From NCBI RefSeq assembly GCF_003602005.1, contig NZ_QZWD01000017.1, forward strand, positions 1-64,000: a stretch of DNA of 64,000 nt, given 5' to 3'. Of this stretch, positions 38,739-48,757 are shown in pieces (position 1 is the stretch's first letter; each line of letters begins with the position of its first letter). This DNA comes from Salinisphaera sp. Q1T1-3. GTDB lineage: Bacteria > Pseudomonadota > Gammaproteobacteria > Nevskiales > Salinisphaeraceae. Under the pieces are notes generated by a model. It was not told the DNA's origin and searched no databases. It saw only the letters and a list, made by a program, of their open reading frames with translations. Position numbers and translations under genes: made by a program.

Positions 38739-39560
38739 CCGGCGACCGCAACGGACCAGCGCGCCCGACCAGGGCCGGCTGTGTCTGTACCCCGATATCG
38801 GTACACGTGGCCAGAAAAGTGTTGTGCCCGACGTTCGAAAGCAGAACCAATCCGGCGCGTGGCCGGTGATGTGCCAGAAACATGGCATTGCTTGCCGCAG
38901 TCATGGCGTCGTCGACGCTGCGGCCACGATCTCGACCGGTATCGTGATGGCTTGCAAGGTTGACGGCAGAAAGGCCCGGCCGAGCACCGGCGCGACCACG
39001 AATGCGGCTCGGACGCGCCCACTCCGATGCGACGTCGCCGCCCGTGCCAGCGCTTCGGCAAAGGCCTGATCCACTTCGTCCATGGCCACCACGGCGTCGT
39101 GCAACCCCGAAAACTCCGGCCGATCAGCACCGATCGCATCGCGCCGGCGGGTTTGGGCAGAAGATCTGTAAGCGAGCCGGCGTTGCGATCCCGCCGCCTA
39201 TCGTCCGCATGGTCCGGCCCCCCAGAGAGAAGCTCGCCGCGGCTGGTCGCCTACCCCACCACGCCATCATCAGCGACGATCCACCCGTGCCGTGCGAAAG
39301 CAGGACCAGCGGCCGCCGGTCCGTGTCCGTTGCCAAAGCGGGCGTTCGGCCGCCCGGCCGGCCGCGACGAACGGCTGGCCGGGCGAGCTGATCCATTGCG
39401 CCTGCATCACGGCCCCATTCCCCGCCGGATACCCGACGTGCGTCAGCGGGCCGTACCGTGGCGATGCCCGCGAGCGAGACGGCTCGGCGGGCGTGATGAA
39501 GCGCGTCGCCCCGTACCGACCGCATATGTTCGCCCGGCCGCCGTCTCATTCCTCGCCCCT
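38735..39560 (-). pseudogene. Decayed predicted dienelactone hydrolase (alpha/beta hydrolase)
   Basis: Pieces of one protein appear in different minus-strand frames in the right order. PLVLLSHGTGGSSLMMAWWG (near 39312-39253) is the oxyanion-strand region of COG4188-type hydrolases. DEVDQAFAEALARAA then IRAAF-like VRAAFVVAPVLGRAFLPSTL with ITIPVEIV follows at 39104-38906. ASNAMFLAHHRPRAGLVLL with NVGHNTFLATCTDIG, the C-terminal His region, follows from 38895. Frameshifts separate the pieces, and the GxSxG nucleophile elbow is not found. The gene is therefore inactive. Confidence 0.65.
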
Positions 39561-39764
39561 ATGCCGGCCGCGCATTGCCTCCAGGCAGGATCATCGAGAT
39601 GAGCTTGGTCGCAGCCGACGCGCCGACGAGTCGTCACAATCCATAGCCGACTTTCGACAATTCGCGTCAGTTCGGCGCCGCCGTTCGCGGTTTTCGCGAG
39701 ATGCACAAGCGCCGCGCTGCCCCGCCGCATCCCCCCGTCGCTGCACGGGTGATGATCGATCCAG

Positions 39765-39906
39765 GGCCTGTTGATGTGTTGTCGTGCAAGTCCGCGCCCT
39801 GCGGCGTTGCCAGTCTGGATCGTGGCACGCCACGATCGGCGACTCGCGCCCTGCAGGAGGCCCGGCGGACTCTCGACGAAAGCGCTCGCACGACAATCAG
39901 AAGGCC
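39765..39906 (+). mobile_element. MITE-like element, copy 4 (internally deleted, 142 bp)
   Basis: Keeps the left end (GGCCTGTTGATG, then a diverged GTTGTCGTGCAAG), jumps to the interior hairpin (GATCGTGGC/GCCACGATC) and the right third, and ends AGAAGGCC. Relative to the full copies about 160 bp are missing and both ends have drifted. Flanks are CCAG and CGGG, with no clear duplication. It lies between the decayed hydrolase and the next sensor gene; the rest of 39561-39764 and 39907-40174 shows no gene. Confidence 0.75.
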
Positions 39907-40174
39907 CGGGCACAGGCGTGCGCCCACGATGGATGATGCTCGATCGTGGATTGGTCTTGTGCATCCGTGAGACGTCATCTGCGTATCATGAATCGCCTTT
40001 TGTGCATCGTCGTTTCTCGCAAGAGGAACATACGCCGGCCTTGTGGCTGACAGGACCGGGCTGCGCAGCAGAACTCAACGCGGCCCGACATCGCGATGAT
40101 GCGGCGAGATAACCAAACAAGCCCGCCTAGATCGGGCAACCAACCAGAAATGATGAACAAGAACGAGGGGAGCA

Positions 40175-42466
40175 ATGAGCGCTGTTGAACCCGATGTGGT
40201 CCTGTTTGGCGCGCTGGCCCGCGATCAGCGCCGCCGGCAGCTCGCACCGCTCGTGCACAGCGCCGCCCATGCCATCGAGAGCCGGCTGGCGGTGTTGTTC
40301 ATCGTCTCCGATTGCGGGCACTGGCTGCAGGCCGAGGCCGCCCTGGGCTTGACCGCCCGTTGCGATGATATGGCGGTGCCCGATCAGTGGCAGCGCGAGG
40401 CACCACGCGACCCCGTCGATCTGCTTGAAGCGCTGAATACGCGGACGGATCATGACTGGGTGCTACCGGCGTTACCAACGCAGATCGCCCGTGCCGACGT
40501 CGAATATGCCGTGCTGGTTCCCATAGCCGACAACGGCCGGGATCTGCAGGGCGCGCTTTTGCTCGCCGACAATTGGGCCGAGCCCGACAAAAAGACACTG
40601 ACGCCGGCCCAGCGCTACGTGCTCAAGACCCATGCCGCTCAGATCGGCGCTCTGCTCTCGAGCCATGTGTCTGCCTCGACGCAATTGACAACGAACGTGC
40701 GCGAGCGACTTCGGTTGCTCGAATCCGTGGTCATCCACGCCAACGATGCCGTGCTGATCACCGAAGCCGAGCCGATCGATATGCCCGGCCCACGCATTGT
40801 CTATTGCAATGCGGCATTCACACGGACCACCGGCTATGCCCTGGATGAAGTCGTGGGGCTGACACCTCGCATCCTACAGCGCGAGGATACGGACCGGGCC
40901 GCGCTGGATACGCTGCGTCGTGCCCTGTCGCGCTGGAAACCCGTGGAAGTCGAGCTGATCAACCAGCACAAGAACGGCACACCGTTCTGGGTGGAGTTGA
41001 GCATCGTCCCGGTGGCCAACGAATCGGGCTGGTTCACGCACTGGATTTCCGTCCAGCGCGACATTTCCCAACGCAAGGAAACCGAGCAGGTTGCCGATCA
41101 GGCACGTGCCGTGGAGGCGGAAAAGATCGCACTCGAGGCCAAACTCGAGGAGCGCAAGCGCATCGAGCGCCAGCTCGCGCATGCGGCCTATCACGATGAT
41201 CTGACGGGCCTGCGCAACCGGGCTCATGTGATGCAACTGCTCTCCGCCCGGCTCGGGCCACCCGAGGCGCAGTCGGGTTTTCTGTTGTTCATGGATCTGG
41301 ATCGATTCAAGCTCGTCAACGACAGCCTCGGCCATCGCGCCGGCGATCTGTTGCTCGTGGATGTCGCGCGACGTCTCGAAGACTGTCTGGGCGAACACGA
41401 CACGCTGGCTCGGGTCAGCGGCGATGAATTCGTCATCCTGCATGCCGACGGCGAGACCGTGGACCGCGCAATGGCCCTGGCAGCCCGGGTGGTTCGCGAG
41501 CTGGAGCGCGCGTTCCGGATTTACGGCCACGATCTGTTCGTTTCCACCAGCATCGGCATCGTCGACATCGCCCTGGGCTATGACACCGTCGAGGACCTGA
41601 TGCGCGATGCCGACACCGCCATGTATGCAGCCAAGACCCAGGGGCCGGGCCGCTACAGCCTGTTCACCGAATCGATGCGGGCCGATGTCGTCGCGGAACT
41701 GGCCATCCAGACCGAGTTGAAGCAGGCACTGGCACGAGAGGAATTCGAACTCTATTACCAGCCCGTCTATGACCTGGCCGGCGCCGAGGTCCGCGGCGTC
41801 GAAGCCCTGCTGCGCTGGCATCATCCGACCCGGGGGATGCTCCTGCCGGGCACGTTCATCGGCATCGCCGAAGACATCGGCGTGATCGAGTCGATCGGGC
41901 GCTGGGTACTCTATTCGGGCTGTCGACAGGTCGCCGCCTGGAACCGGGCCCGGCGCGCGACCGGGCGCGATCCGCTGCAACTGTTCGTCAATGTCTCGAG
42001 CCACGAACTGCGCCAGCACGATTTCTCCGAGCGCCTGACCCAGGCACTCGACGAGACCGGCCTGCCCCCAACGGCCGTGCAACTGGAAATCACGGAGCGG
42101 CTGTTCCTGCAGAATCCGGAACAGGTCAGCGAGCTGCTCGAAGCACTCAGGGCGCGCGGCGTGCATATCGCGCTCGATGATTTCGGCACCGGCTATTCGT
42201 CCCTCGCCTATCTCGATCGGTATGCCTTCGACACGCTCAAGATCGATCGCAGCTTCATCCAGCGCATGAGCGAGGCACCCCGTACGCTGGCGATCATCGA
42301 AATGATCGTCGCACTCGGCCAGCGCCTCGGGCTGGAAATCATTGCCGAGGGCATCGAGACCGCCGTGCAGATGGATACGGTCCGCTCACTCGGCTGCCCG
42401 CTGGCGCAGGGTTTTCATCTCGCCCGGCCGATGGCGGCAGCCGACTGTGCCGCTGTGGTGATCTGA
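40175..42466 (+). CDS. GAF-PAS(LOV-like)-GGDEF-EAL signalling protein
   Basis: A 763-residue cytoplasmic protein. The N-terminal region (about 15-170) resembles GAF. A PAS domain (about 185-305) closely follows the LOV pattern (NAAFTRTTGYALDEVVG, LQREDTD, ELINQHKNGTPFW, ISVQRDIS), but the flavin-adduct cysteine of the NCRFLQ motif is absent (TPRILQ). A coiled linker leads to GGDEF (about 340-500) reading SGDEF, with no RxxD site, and an EAL domain (about 515-760) with EALLRW, NVSSHEL, EITERLF, DDFGTGYSSLAYL, KIDRSF and AEGIET intact. Phosphodiesterase activity is likely; SGDEF cyclase activity is possible. GAGGGGAG precedes the ATG. Confidence 0.9.
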   Translation: MSAVEPDVVLFGALARDQRRRQLAPLVHSAAHAIESRLAVLFIVSDCGHWLQAEAALGLTARCDDMAVPDQWQREAPRDPVDLLEALNTRTDHDWVLPALPTQIARADVEYAVLVPIADNGRDLQGALLLADNWAEPDKKTLTPAQRYVLKTHAAQIGALLSSHVSASTQLTTNVRERLRLLESVVIHANDAVLITEAEPIDMPGPRIVYCNAAFTRTTGYALDEVVGLTPRILQREDTDRAALDTLRRALSRWKPVEVELINQHKNGTPFWVELSIVPVANESGWFTHWISVQRDISQRKETEQVADQARAVEAEKIALEAKLEERKRIERQLAHAAYHDDLTGLRNRAHVMQLLSARLGPPEAQSGFLLFMDLDRFKLVNDSLGHRAGDLLLVDVARRLEDCLGEHDTLARVSGDEFVILHADGETVDRAMALAARVVRELERAFRIYGHDLFVSTSIGIVDIALGYDTVEDLMRDADTAMYAAKTQGPGRYSLFTESMRADVVAELAIQTELKQALAREEFELYYQPVYDLAGAEVRGVEALLRWHHPTRGMLLPGTFIGIAEDIGVIESIGRWVLYSGCRQVAAWNRARRATGRDPLQLFVNVSSHELRQHDFSERLTQALDETGLPPTAVQLEITERLFLQNPEQVSELLEALRARGVHIALDDFGTGYSSLAYLDRYAFDTLKIDRSFIQRMSEAPRTLAIIEMIVALGQRLGLEIIAEGIETAVQMDTVRSLGCPLAQGFHLARPMAAADCAAVVI

Positions 42467-42620
42467 ACCGATCGCCCGGCCCGAGACAGCCCGGCAACGC
42501 GCACGCCACCGACGCGTGCGACTACAGCACAGCGCGCCATTGCGAATCGGCTGCCGCGGGTGCGGTGGCGACGCCGGCCAGGCCCTGTCGCGTTCCGCAT
42601 AGACGCCGCGACCGCCCCGC

Positions 42621-43070
42621 TCAGCACGACATATCGAACCCGTCGTCATCGGTATCCGATGCCGAGGCCGCCTTGGCAGCGCGCCGGCGCTGGCGTGCCT
42701 GCCAGCGCGGCTCGCTCGGATCGGCCGGATCGGCCGGCCAGCCTTCCCGCTGACGGCTGCGATCGCCGTCGACGCTGTCGGTCTGATCGTGCCAGAGCGC
42801 AACACGGGTCTCATAGGGCATATCGATACCGGCGTCGTCGAGGGCGTACTTGATCGCACGCAGCACCTGCGCCCGGACTCGGACGACATCGGCGCGACGT
42901 CTGTCGGTCCACCAGCGCACCCGGATCGTCACCCAGCTCGCCGCCAGATCCCAGACGAAGGCTTCCGGTGCCGGCGCGACCTCGACGTCGGCGATATCGG
43001 CCAGCGCGCAAACGATATGGCCTGGTTCATGCACCGCATGGCGCATCCATCGTACCCGAGCGTTTCTTGC
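42621..43070 (-). pseudogene. C-terminal fragment of an MscS-type mechanosensitive channel
   Basis: The frame reads IADVEVAPAPEAFVWDLAASW, then VTIRVRWWTDRRRADVVRVRAQVL, IKYALDDAGIDMPYETRV and WHDQTDSVDGDRSRQREGWPA. This is the cytoplasmic C-terminus of MscS-family channels. The pore helix and N-terminal membrane part are missing: within about 20 codons upstream the reading runs into the start of the divergent YitT-family gene at 43073. The channel gene was truncated, probably by deletion or rearrangement. Confidence 0.72.
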
Positions 43071-43072
43071 CC

Positions 43073-43693
43073 ATGCCCGATACCTCACGGACCGCCGTAC
43101 CGCGTCACGCCCGCTGGGAAGATGCACTGGCCATGCTGCTTGGCGTCGCCGTGGCCTCGCTCGGCCTGTTCTTCTATGCCCAGGCCCAGCTGCTGATCGG
43201 CAGTACCGCCGGCATGGCGCTTCTGATCTGTTACGTCACCGGCTGGAGCTTCGGCCCGGTGTTCTTCGTCATTAATCTGCCGTTCTACGGTCTGGCATAT
43301 CGCCGCATGGGCTGGCCGTTCACGATCAAGACCTTCCTCGCGGTGGCCGGCCTCTCTGCACTCACCTGGTGCATGCCACACTGGGTCGATATCGACACCA
43401 TCAACCTGATCTATGCGGCACTGGCCGGCGGCGCCCTGATCGGGCTCGGCATCCTGCTGTTATTCCGTCATCGCGCCAGCCTTGGCGGCGTGAATATCCT
43501 GGCGCTCTACATCCAGGATCGTTACGACCTGCGTGCCGGCCATGTCCAGCTCGTGGTCGATGCGGCCATCATGGTCGTGGCGTTTTTCGTTCTCCCCTGG
43601 GACCGGGTCGTGCTATCGGTGGTCGGCGCTGTCGTGCTGAATATGATCGTCGCGATCAATCATCGAGCGGATCGCTACCTCGGTCAGAGCTGA
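43073..43693 (+). CDS. YitT-family membrane protein
   Basis: A 206-residue inner-membrane protein with about five helices (GVAVASLGLFFYAQAQLL, GMALLICYVTGWSFGPVFFVI, YAALAGGALIGLGILLLF, VVDAAIMVVAFFVLPW). It matches the YitT/DUF161 core (LGGVNILALYIQ) but lacks the C-terminal DUF2179 domain of Bacillus members. The transported substrate is unknown. The start at 43073 fits the family; an upstream reading would overlap the MscS remnant. Its stop is 13 bases before a MITE. Confidence 0.8.
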   Translation: MPDTSRTAVPRHARWEDALAMLLGVAVASLGLFFYAQAQLLIGSTAGMALLICYVTGWSFGPVFFVINLPFYGLAYRRMGWPFTIKTFLAVAGLSALTWCMPHWVDIDTINLIYAALAGGALIGLGILLLFRHRASLGGVNILALYIQDRYDLRAGHVQLVVDAAIMVVAFFVLPWDRVVLSVVGAVVLNMIVAINHRADRYLGQS

Positions 43694-43706
43694 CAAGCGC
43701 TTCCAG

Positions 43707-44012
43707 GGCCTGTTGATGTTTCGTTCGAGCGCCTTTTCGTCGAGAGACCGCCGTGTGTCCGGCAAGGCGCGCGTTGCCGATCGTGGCGTGCCACGATCCA
43801 GAATCGCAAAGCCGCCGGGCGCCCATCGTCGATTTTTCATGGGCGGCCCAACCCTTCGGGACAAGTGCCCCAAAATCAAGAACACGACGGCAATACAGCG
43901 TTCTAGCAGGCTGGCGCAGAATGACACGCTATGCCTGCGACGCCTCGTCTTGCCGCCCATCGTCAATTTCAGGGCGCACTCGGCGCGGACTCGCACGAAA
44001 CATCAACAGGCC
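43707..44012 (-). mobile_element. MITE-like element, copy 3 (full length, inverted, 306 bp)
   Basis: The reverse complement of the element at 7062. Left end GGCCTGTTGATGTTTCGTTC and right end GAAACATCAACAGGCC match its termini. Flanks are CCAG and CTAT, so no perfect duplication remains. It sits between the YitT gene and the FliA promoter of the chemoreceptor. Confidence 0.86.
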
Positions 44013-44117
44013 CTATAACGACACGCCAAAACACAAATCTTGCCTGTCCGGCGCGCGCCACTGGCCGAGGCATCACCTCTTGGTCGCGAGCGGTATCATT
44101 TTTCTGCGCGATAAGTC

Positions 44118-44144
44118 TCATCTTTCCACGCGAGACGCCGATAT
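44118..44144 (+). promoter_or_regulatory. FliA (sigma-28) promoter of the chemoreceptor gene
   Basis: TCATCTTT (44118-44125), an 11-base spacer and GCCGATAT (44137-44144) match the FliA pattern TCAAGTTT-N11-GCCGATAA at six and seven of eight positions. The site lies 38 bases before the chemoreceptor start. It implies control by the flagellar cascade, and hence a motile cell. Confidence 0.65.
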
Positions 44145-44182
44145 ACCGGATTCAATAACGAAAATCCGGGGAGATCGGGGCC

Positions 44183-46138
44183 ATGCACCGGCTGAAATCA
44201 TTGCAGGTTCGATACGCACTCATTGCCGTCGCTTTTTTCGCCGTGCTGATCGCGGCAACCGTCGTCGTCATCAATCTGTACATTGCCCCGGCACTGCGCA
44301 GTCAGTCCGAGGCACTGGTCGAACAGCGTCTGGCCACCATCGGCGAGACGATCGAACGACGCCTGACACGCGTCAATGCGCAGATGCGCACGATCACGGA
44401 GACGATCGGCCAGGTAGACAACGATCGGATCGACGCCCTGCTGCCTCTCCTGGTCAATCAGTACGGGGATACCAGCATTTCCGGGGGCGGGATATGGCCG
44501 TTGCCCTACAAGCGCGACCCGTCGCGCATGCGCGACAGCACGTTCGTCAACCGCGACAATAACGACGAACTACAGCGCAACACCTACTGGAACACGCCGG
44601 ACTCGAAAAAATACTTCGAACAATCCTGGTACAAACACGGCCTCGCCGCACCGCGCGGCGAATGCGCCTGGGCCAAGGCCTACAAGGACGACGCCAGTCC
44701 GGAACCGCGCACCAATTGCGCGATGAGCATCTTCCGTGACAACCAACGCTGGAGCGTGGCGACCATCGACGTCACACTCGGCTTCTTCAATACGCTCGTC
44801 GCCCGCATGGAGAAGCAGACGGGCGGCGAAATATTCATCGTCGAACGCGACGGTACGCTGGTCAGCAACAGCACACGCCTTGACCGGCCGGTCCTGTTGA
44901 AGAACGTCGATGCCGTCGCCGACGACTCGCCGATGGCACGCGCCGTTGGCGAGATCCTGAAACAACCGAGCCTCGAGACGATCCCCCGCCATTTCGACGC
45001 CGACGGGGCCGACCAGACACTCATAGTGCAACCGATCGACAACACGCCGTGGGTGGTCGCGAGCGCCATTCCCACCGACCAGCTCATGGCGAGCAGCGAC
45101 GCCGTGCTCTCGCGGCTCGGCTGGACACAGATCCCGATGGCCCTGCTCTTTCTCGGCCTGGTGGTGCTCGGGCTGCGGCTGATCATGGCGCGCGTGGCGC
45201 GACTGCGCGGCGGCATCGAGGATCTCGCCTCGGGCGATGCCGATCTGACACGACGCCTGCCGGTCGACGGCGGCCTGGAATTCGAGGCCGTCTCGCAGAG
45301 TTTCAATCGCTTCGTCGAGCGCCTGCAATCGATGCTGCGGGAAATCGCCCGTGCCAGCGGTGAGATCACCGGTGCGGCGCGCCAGATCGCCGACGGCAAC
45401 ATGGATCTGTCTCAACGCACCGAAAGCCAGGCCAGCGCCGTTCAGGAAACCGCGGCGTCCATGGAAGAACTGACCACGACCGTGGCCCACAACGCCGAGC
45501 GGGCCGATCAGGGCAACGCCGCTGCCGATCGCACCGCCGCCCGCGCCAACGACGCCAATGCCGTGGTCGGCGATGTCGTGACCACCATGGACGACATCAA
45601 CCAGTCGTCACGCCAGGTCGCCGAAATTCTCACCACCATCGACGGTATCGCCTTCCAGACGAATATCCTGGCGCTCAATGCCTCGGTCGAAGCCGCGCGG
45701 GCCGGCGAGCACGGCCGCGGGTTCTCCGTCGTGGCCGAGGAAGTGCGGATCCTGGCCAAACGCTCGGGCGACGCCGCCACGCAGATTCGCGATCTCATCG
45801 AGCGCTCCAACGGCAAGGCCGAACACGGCACCGAACTGGCCGGCCGCGCGAGTAAACACATGCATGATGTCGTCAGCGAAGTCGAGCGGGCTCACCAACT
45901 CATGCAAGAGATTCGTGATGCCAGCGAAGAGCAGCGTCGCGGCATCGAACAGGTCAACCAGGCAGTTACGGATCTGGATTCCAATACCCAGCAGAACAGT
46001 GCGCTGGTCGAAGAGGCCGCGGCGGCCGCCGAGTCCCTTCACGAACAGACCGATCGCCTTCAGGCGTTGCTGTCGGGGTTCCGTCTGGGCACCGGTGATG
46101 CCGCGGAGGCCCCGTCAGCGCCGCCGGACCGGATATGA
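44183..46138 (+). CDS. Methyl-accepting chemotaxis protein with periplasmic sensor domain
   Basis: A 651-residue chemoreceptor: first membrane helix about 11-32, a large periplasmic ligand-binding region (about 33-300, dCache-like, with WKPYKR-type [11 protein letters not shown] and [10 protein letters not shown] segments), second helix about 315-335, HAMP about 335-390, and the signalling domain with the conserved tip [26 protein letters not shown] near residue 490. The ligand is unknown. No C-terminal CheR pentapeptide is seen (ends PPDRI). It is preceded by a FliA-type promoter. Confidence 0.93.
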   Translation: MHRLKSLQVRYALIAVAFFAVLIAATVVVINLYIAPALRSQSEALVEQRLATIGETIERRLTRVNAQMRTITETIGQVDNDRIDALLPLLVNQYGDTSISGGGIWPLPYKRDPSRMRDSTFVNRDNNDELQRNTYWNTPDSKKYFEQSWYKHGLAAPRGECAWAKAYKDDASPEPRTNCAMSIFRDNQRWSVATIDVTLGFFNTLVARMEKQTGGEIFIVERDGTLVSNSTRLDRPVLLKNVDAVADDSPMARAVGEILKQPSLETIPRHFDADGADQTLIVQPIDNTPWVVASAIPTDQLMASSDAVLSRLGWTQIPMALLFLGLVVLGLRLIMARVARLRGGIEDLASGDADLTRRLPVDGGLEFEAVSQSFNRFVERLQSMLREIARASGEITGAARQIADGNMDLSQRTESQASAVQETAASMEELTTTVAHNAERADQGNAAADRTAARANDANAVVGDVVTTMDDINQSSRQVAEILTTIDGIAFQTNILALNASVEAARAGEHGRGFSVVAEEVRILAKRSGDAATQIRDLIERSNGKAEHGTELAGRASKHMHDVVSEVERAHQLMQEIRDASEEQRRGIEQVNQAVTDLDSNTQQNSALVEEAAAAAESLHEQTDRLQALLSGFRLGTGDAAEAPSAPPDRI

Positions 46139-46821
46139 CATCGCGGATCGCAATTGCGCCCGGCGATGCCGGTCGCAATCGGCCGGTCTGGCACGTCTTA
46201 TGCTTCGACATAGCTGGGGCGCCCCCGCCCCGGCCTGCGGAGATCCTCGTGCGCTCTATCGATTGGCAGGGATGTCGGATGCGATGCATGGAGACCGCGC
46301 TTGCCGCGCGGCAACGTCGGATACAGGCCGCAGAGGCTGCCGATGCCGAGCTCGCACCATATGACATATCGTTCCGGGTCGCGGCCCGTCAACCGGTCAT
46401 GGCCCCGCCGATGCCGAGCACCGGCATGTTGATCGAAAAGCCAGACGGTACGCGCTGAACACGCGCGACAAGTCCCTGGCGTCGCATCGCCAGCCCCAGC
46501 GTTGCCGACTCTGAACGGCGAGCGCGTGCCCCGATCAATACCACGATGGCCGACGTACGGGCGGCGGCACGGACCGCCAGGTCCGAGGATCTTCCTGGCG
46601 ACCGCGATTCAATCCGACACGATGGCCTGGTCAATCGGATCGGCGACATCTCTGAGGCAATATGCCTGAAGCGACAAGCATGACGGCGCGGTCGAAATGG
46701 CGAGAGCGGCCCCACGCACTGTGCTTTGATCAGGCTTCGCAGATACGCGATATTACCGGTAACGAACCGGTCCATCGCCCACGATCCCCGGATATCTCGC
46801 TCGCCCATCAAGGAGCCCGCT
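46139..46821. other. 683-base stretch without a recognisable gene
   Basis: Short frames are open on both strands (for example minus 46389-46862), but none has a ribosome-binding site, a known motif or a coherent protein pattern. It may hold decayed sequence. No repeat or RNA gene was recognised. Confidence 0.4.
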
Positions 46822-47247
46822 GTGCTTACGACAGCCACCCGACCACGCCCCGGTGGCATCAATCCGCTGCACGGATTATTGCTTTCCGGTGTCTTCCCCC
46901 TGTTTCTCGGCGCGGCACTGAGCGACTATGCCTACGCCGTGTCGTATCACGTCCAGTGGGGCACCTTCGCCTCCTGGCTGATCGCCGGCGCCCTCGTGTT
47001 CAACGGTTTCGCCCTGCTATGCGCGGTCATCGGTCTGTTTCGCACCGATCGTCGCGGTACGGGATTTCTCTATTTCGGCCTGCTTGTACTGACCGGCGTG
47101 ATCGGTTTCCTCAATGCGCTGATCCATTCACGGGACGCCTGGGCGATGATGCCTACCGGCCTCATCCTCTCGATCATCGTGGCCGTGCTCGCGCTTGTCG
47201 CGACGTTGTTCGGATTCTCTCGTCGCCGCACCGGAGGCGCGCTATGA
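46822..47247 (+). CDS. DUF2231-type membrane protein
   Basis: A 141-residue protein with four membrane helices: INPLHGLLLSGVFPLFLGAAL, FASWLIAGALVFNGFALLCAVIG, GFLYFGLLVLTGVIGFLNALI and IIVAVLALVATLFGF, with the INPLHG and FASWLI elements typical of DUF2231. The GTG start at 46822 follows AAGGAG by 6 bases. It overlaps the sorbosone-dehydrogenase-like gene (ATGA). DUF2231 proteins often accompany such PQQ enzymes and may serve as a membrane electron-transfer partner (inference). Confidence 0.82.
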   Translation: MLTTATRPRPGGINPLHGLLLSGVFPLFLGAALSDYAYAVSYHVQWGTFASWLIAGALVFNGFALLCAVIGLFRTDRRGTGFLYFGLLVLTGVIGFLNALIHSRDAWAMMPTGLILSIIVAVLALVATLFGFSRRRTGGAL

Positions 47248-48587
47248 AGACACGCATCCTGTTTCGGGCCACCACGCTTTCGGCCCTGCTGCTCGCCGGC
47301 ACGTCTGTGGCCGCAGTACAGCAGCAGTACGGGCCGACCCCCGACCTGCCCGCGCCGCAGCGGGGCCTGCTGCCGAACATGACCATTCCCAAGCCGGCCG
47401 ACTGGGGCGATCAGAAACCGAACGTCCCCGACGGCTATCGCATCACCGCGATCGCCACCGATCTGCAGGTGCCGCGCCAGACGCTGGTGCTGCCCAATGG
47501 CGATATTCTCGTGGCCGAGGGCAAGGGCGGCGGCAATGCCCCGAAGATGAAGCCCAAGGATCTCATCGCGAGCGTGATCAAGTCGCGCGGCACGACCTCG
47601 GTCAAGAGCGGAGACCGACTGACCCTGCTACGGGATGCCGACGGCGACGGGCGCTACGAGACCCGCACGGTCTTCGCCGACCACTTGAACGCGCCCTATG
47701 GGCTGGCCCTGATCGGCAACAAACTCTACGTCGCCAATCAGGATGCGCTCGTTCGCTTCGATTACCAGCCTGGCCAGTTGCGCGCCGCGGGCGCGCCGCA
47801 GCCGGTGACCGACCTGCCGTCCAAGATCAACCATCACTGGACCAAGTCGCTCACGGCCGGTCCCAACGGCGATTATCTGTATGTCGGCATCGGCTCGAAC
47901 AGCAACATCACCGAGCGCGGCATGGACGCCGAGGTCGATCGCGCCGAGATCTGGCAGATCGATCCGTCGACCGGCGCCCATCGAACCTATGCGAGCGGCC
48001 TGCGCAACCCGACCGCGCTGACCTTTCAGCCGGACAGCGATCGGCTCTGGGCGGTCGTCAACGAACGCGACGAACTCGGTCCGAATCTGGTGCCCGATTA
48101 TCTCACGCACGTGCAGGACGGCGGCTTCTACGGCTGGCCGTACAGCTACTGGGGCCAGCATGTGGACTCGCGCGTCAAACCGGCGAATCCGGCCAAGGTG
48201 CAGACCGCGATCTCGCCAGATTACAGCCTGGGTTCACACCGCGCGCCGCTCGGCGTGGCGTTCTCCAACCCGGCTGTCGGTGGGCGATTCACAGACGGTG
48301 TCTTCGTCGGGGAACACGGCAGCTGGAACCGCGCCGACCCGGCCGGCTACAAGGTCGTTTTCATCCCGTTCGAGAACGGCCGACCGACCGGTGACCCGGT
48401 GGATTTCGTCTCGGGCTTTCTCACCGGCGACAACAAGACCCGTGGCCGCCCGGTCGGCGTGAGCGTGGCTCCGGATGGTGCCGTGATCATCGCCGACGAC
48501 CTGACCAACGCGGTCTGGCGCGTCACGCGAGACAGCGCAGCCACGGCCCCGAATACGAATCGCCAGACCCTGGATACGGCATCGTAA
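47244..48587 (+). CDS. PQQ-dependent sugar dehydrogenase, L-sorbosone dehydrogenase family
   Basis: A 447-residue periplasmic enzyme. The signal peptide (about 1-24) is followed by a six-bladed propeller of the soluble PQQ sugar-dehydrogenase type. Diagnostic segments are DLQVPRQTLVLPNGDILVAEG, LNAPYGLALIGNKLYVANQDALVRF, INHHWTKSLTAGPNG, GLRNPTALTFQP, VNERDELG and GGFYGWPYSYWGQHVD, then FVGEHGSWNR. The family oxidises aldehydes or sugars such as sorbosone with PQQ; the true substrate here is unknown. It is coupled to the DUF2231 gene and convergent with a lactonase gene that could take its product. Confidence 0.88.
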   Translation: MKTRILFRATTLSALLLAGTSVAAVQQQYGPTPDLPAPQRGLLPNMTIPKPADWGDQKPNVPDGYRITAIATDLQVPRQTLVLPNGDILVAEGKGGGNAPKMKPKDLIASVIKSRGTTSVKSGDRLTLLRDADGDGRYETRTVFADHLNAPYGLALIGNKLYVANQDALVRFDYQPGQLRAAGAPQPVTDLPSKINHHWTKSLTAGPNGDYLYVGIGSNSNITERGMDAEVDRAEIWQIDPSTGAHRTYASGLRNPTALTFQPDSDRLWAVVNERDELGPNLVPDYLTHVQDGGFYGWPYSYWGQHVDSRVKPANPAKVQTAISPDYSLGSHRAPLGVAFSNPAVGGRFTDGVFVGEHGSWNRADPAGYKVVFIPFENGRPTGDPVDFVSGFLTGDNKTRGRPVGVSVAPDGAVIIADDLTNAVWRVTRDSAATAPNTNRQTLDTAS

Positions 48588-48615
48588 GCTGGCATCCGAC
48601 CGCCGCTCTCCCGCT

Positions 48616-48635
48616 CCCGACCGGCCAAGGTCGGG
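48616..48635. terminator. Hairpin between convergent dehydrogenase and lactonase genes
   Basis: CCCGACC (48616-48622) pairs with GGTCGGG (48629-48635) around GGCCAA. It lies 28 bases after the dehydrogenase stop. No T-run follows, so termination is only suggested by position. Confidence 0.35.
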
Positions 48636-48757
48636 GAGACGATCAATGATTGATATGTTTCCCGCCGGGGCTGCCGCGAGACACCCGACGATCGTCAGCC
48701 CGGATGGCGGCAGGTGCCAGGCGCCGGGTCGCGAGATCGCCCCGGCGCCTGATCGGC

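Noticed and set aside
46389-46862. Minus-strand 157-codon frame in the gap after the chemoreceptor
   Set aside because: No SD, no recognised motif, and it overlaps the well-supported start of the DUF2231 gene.
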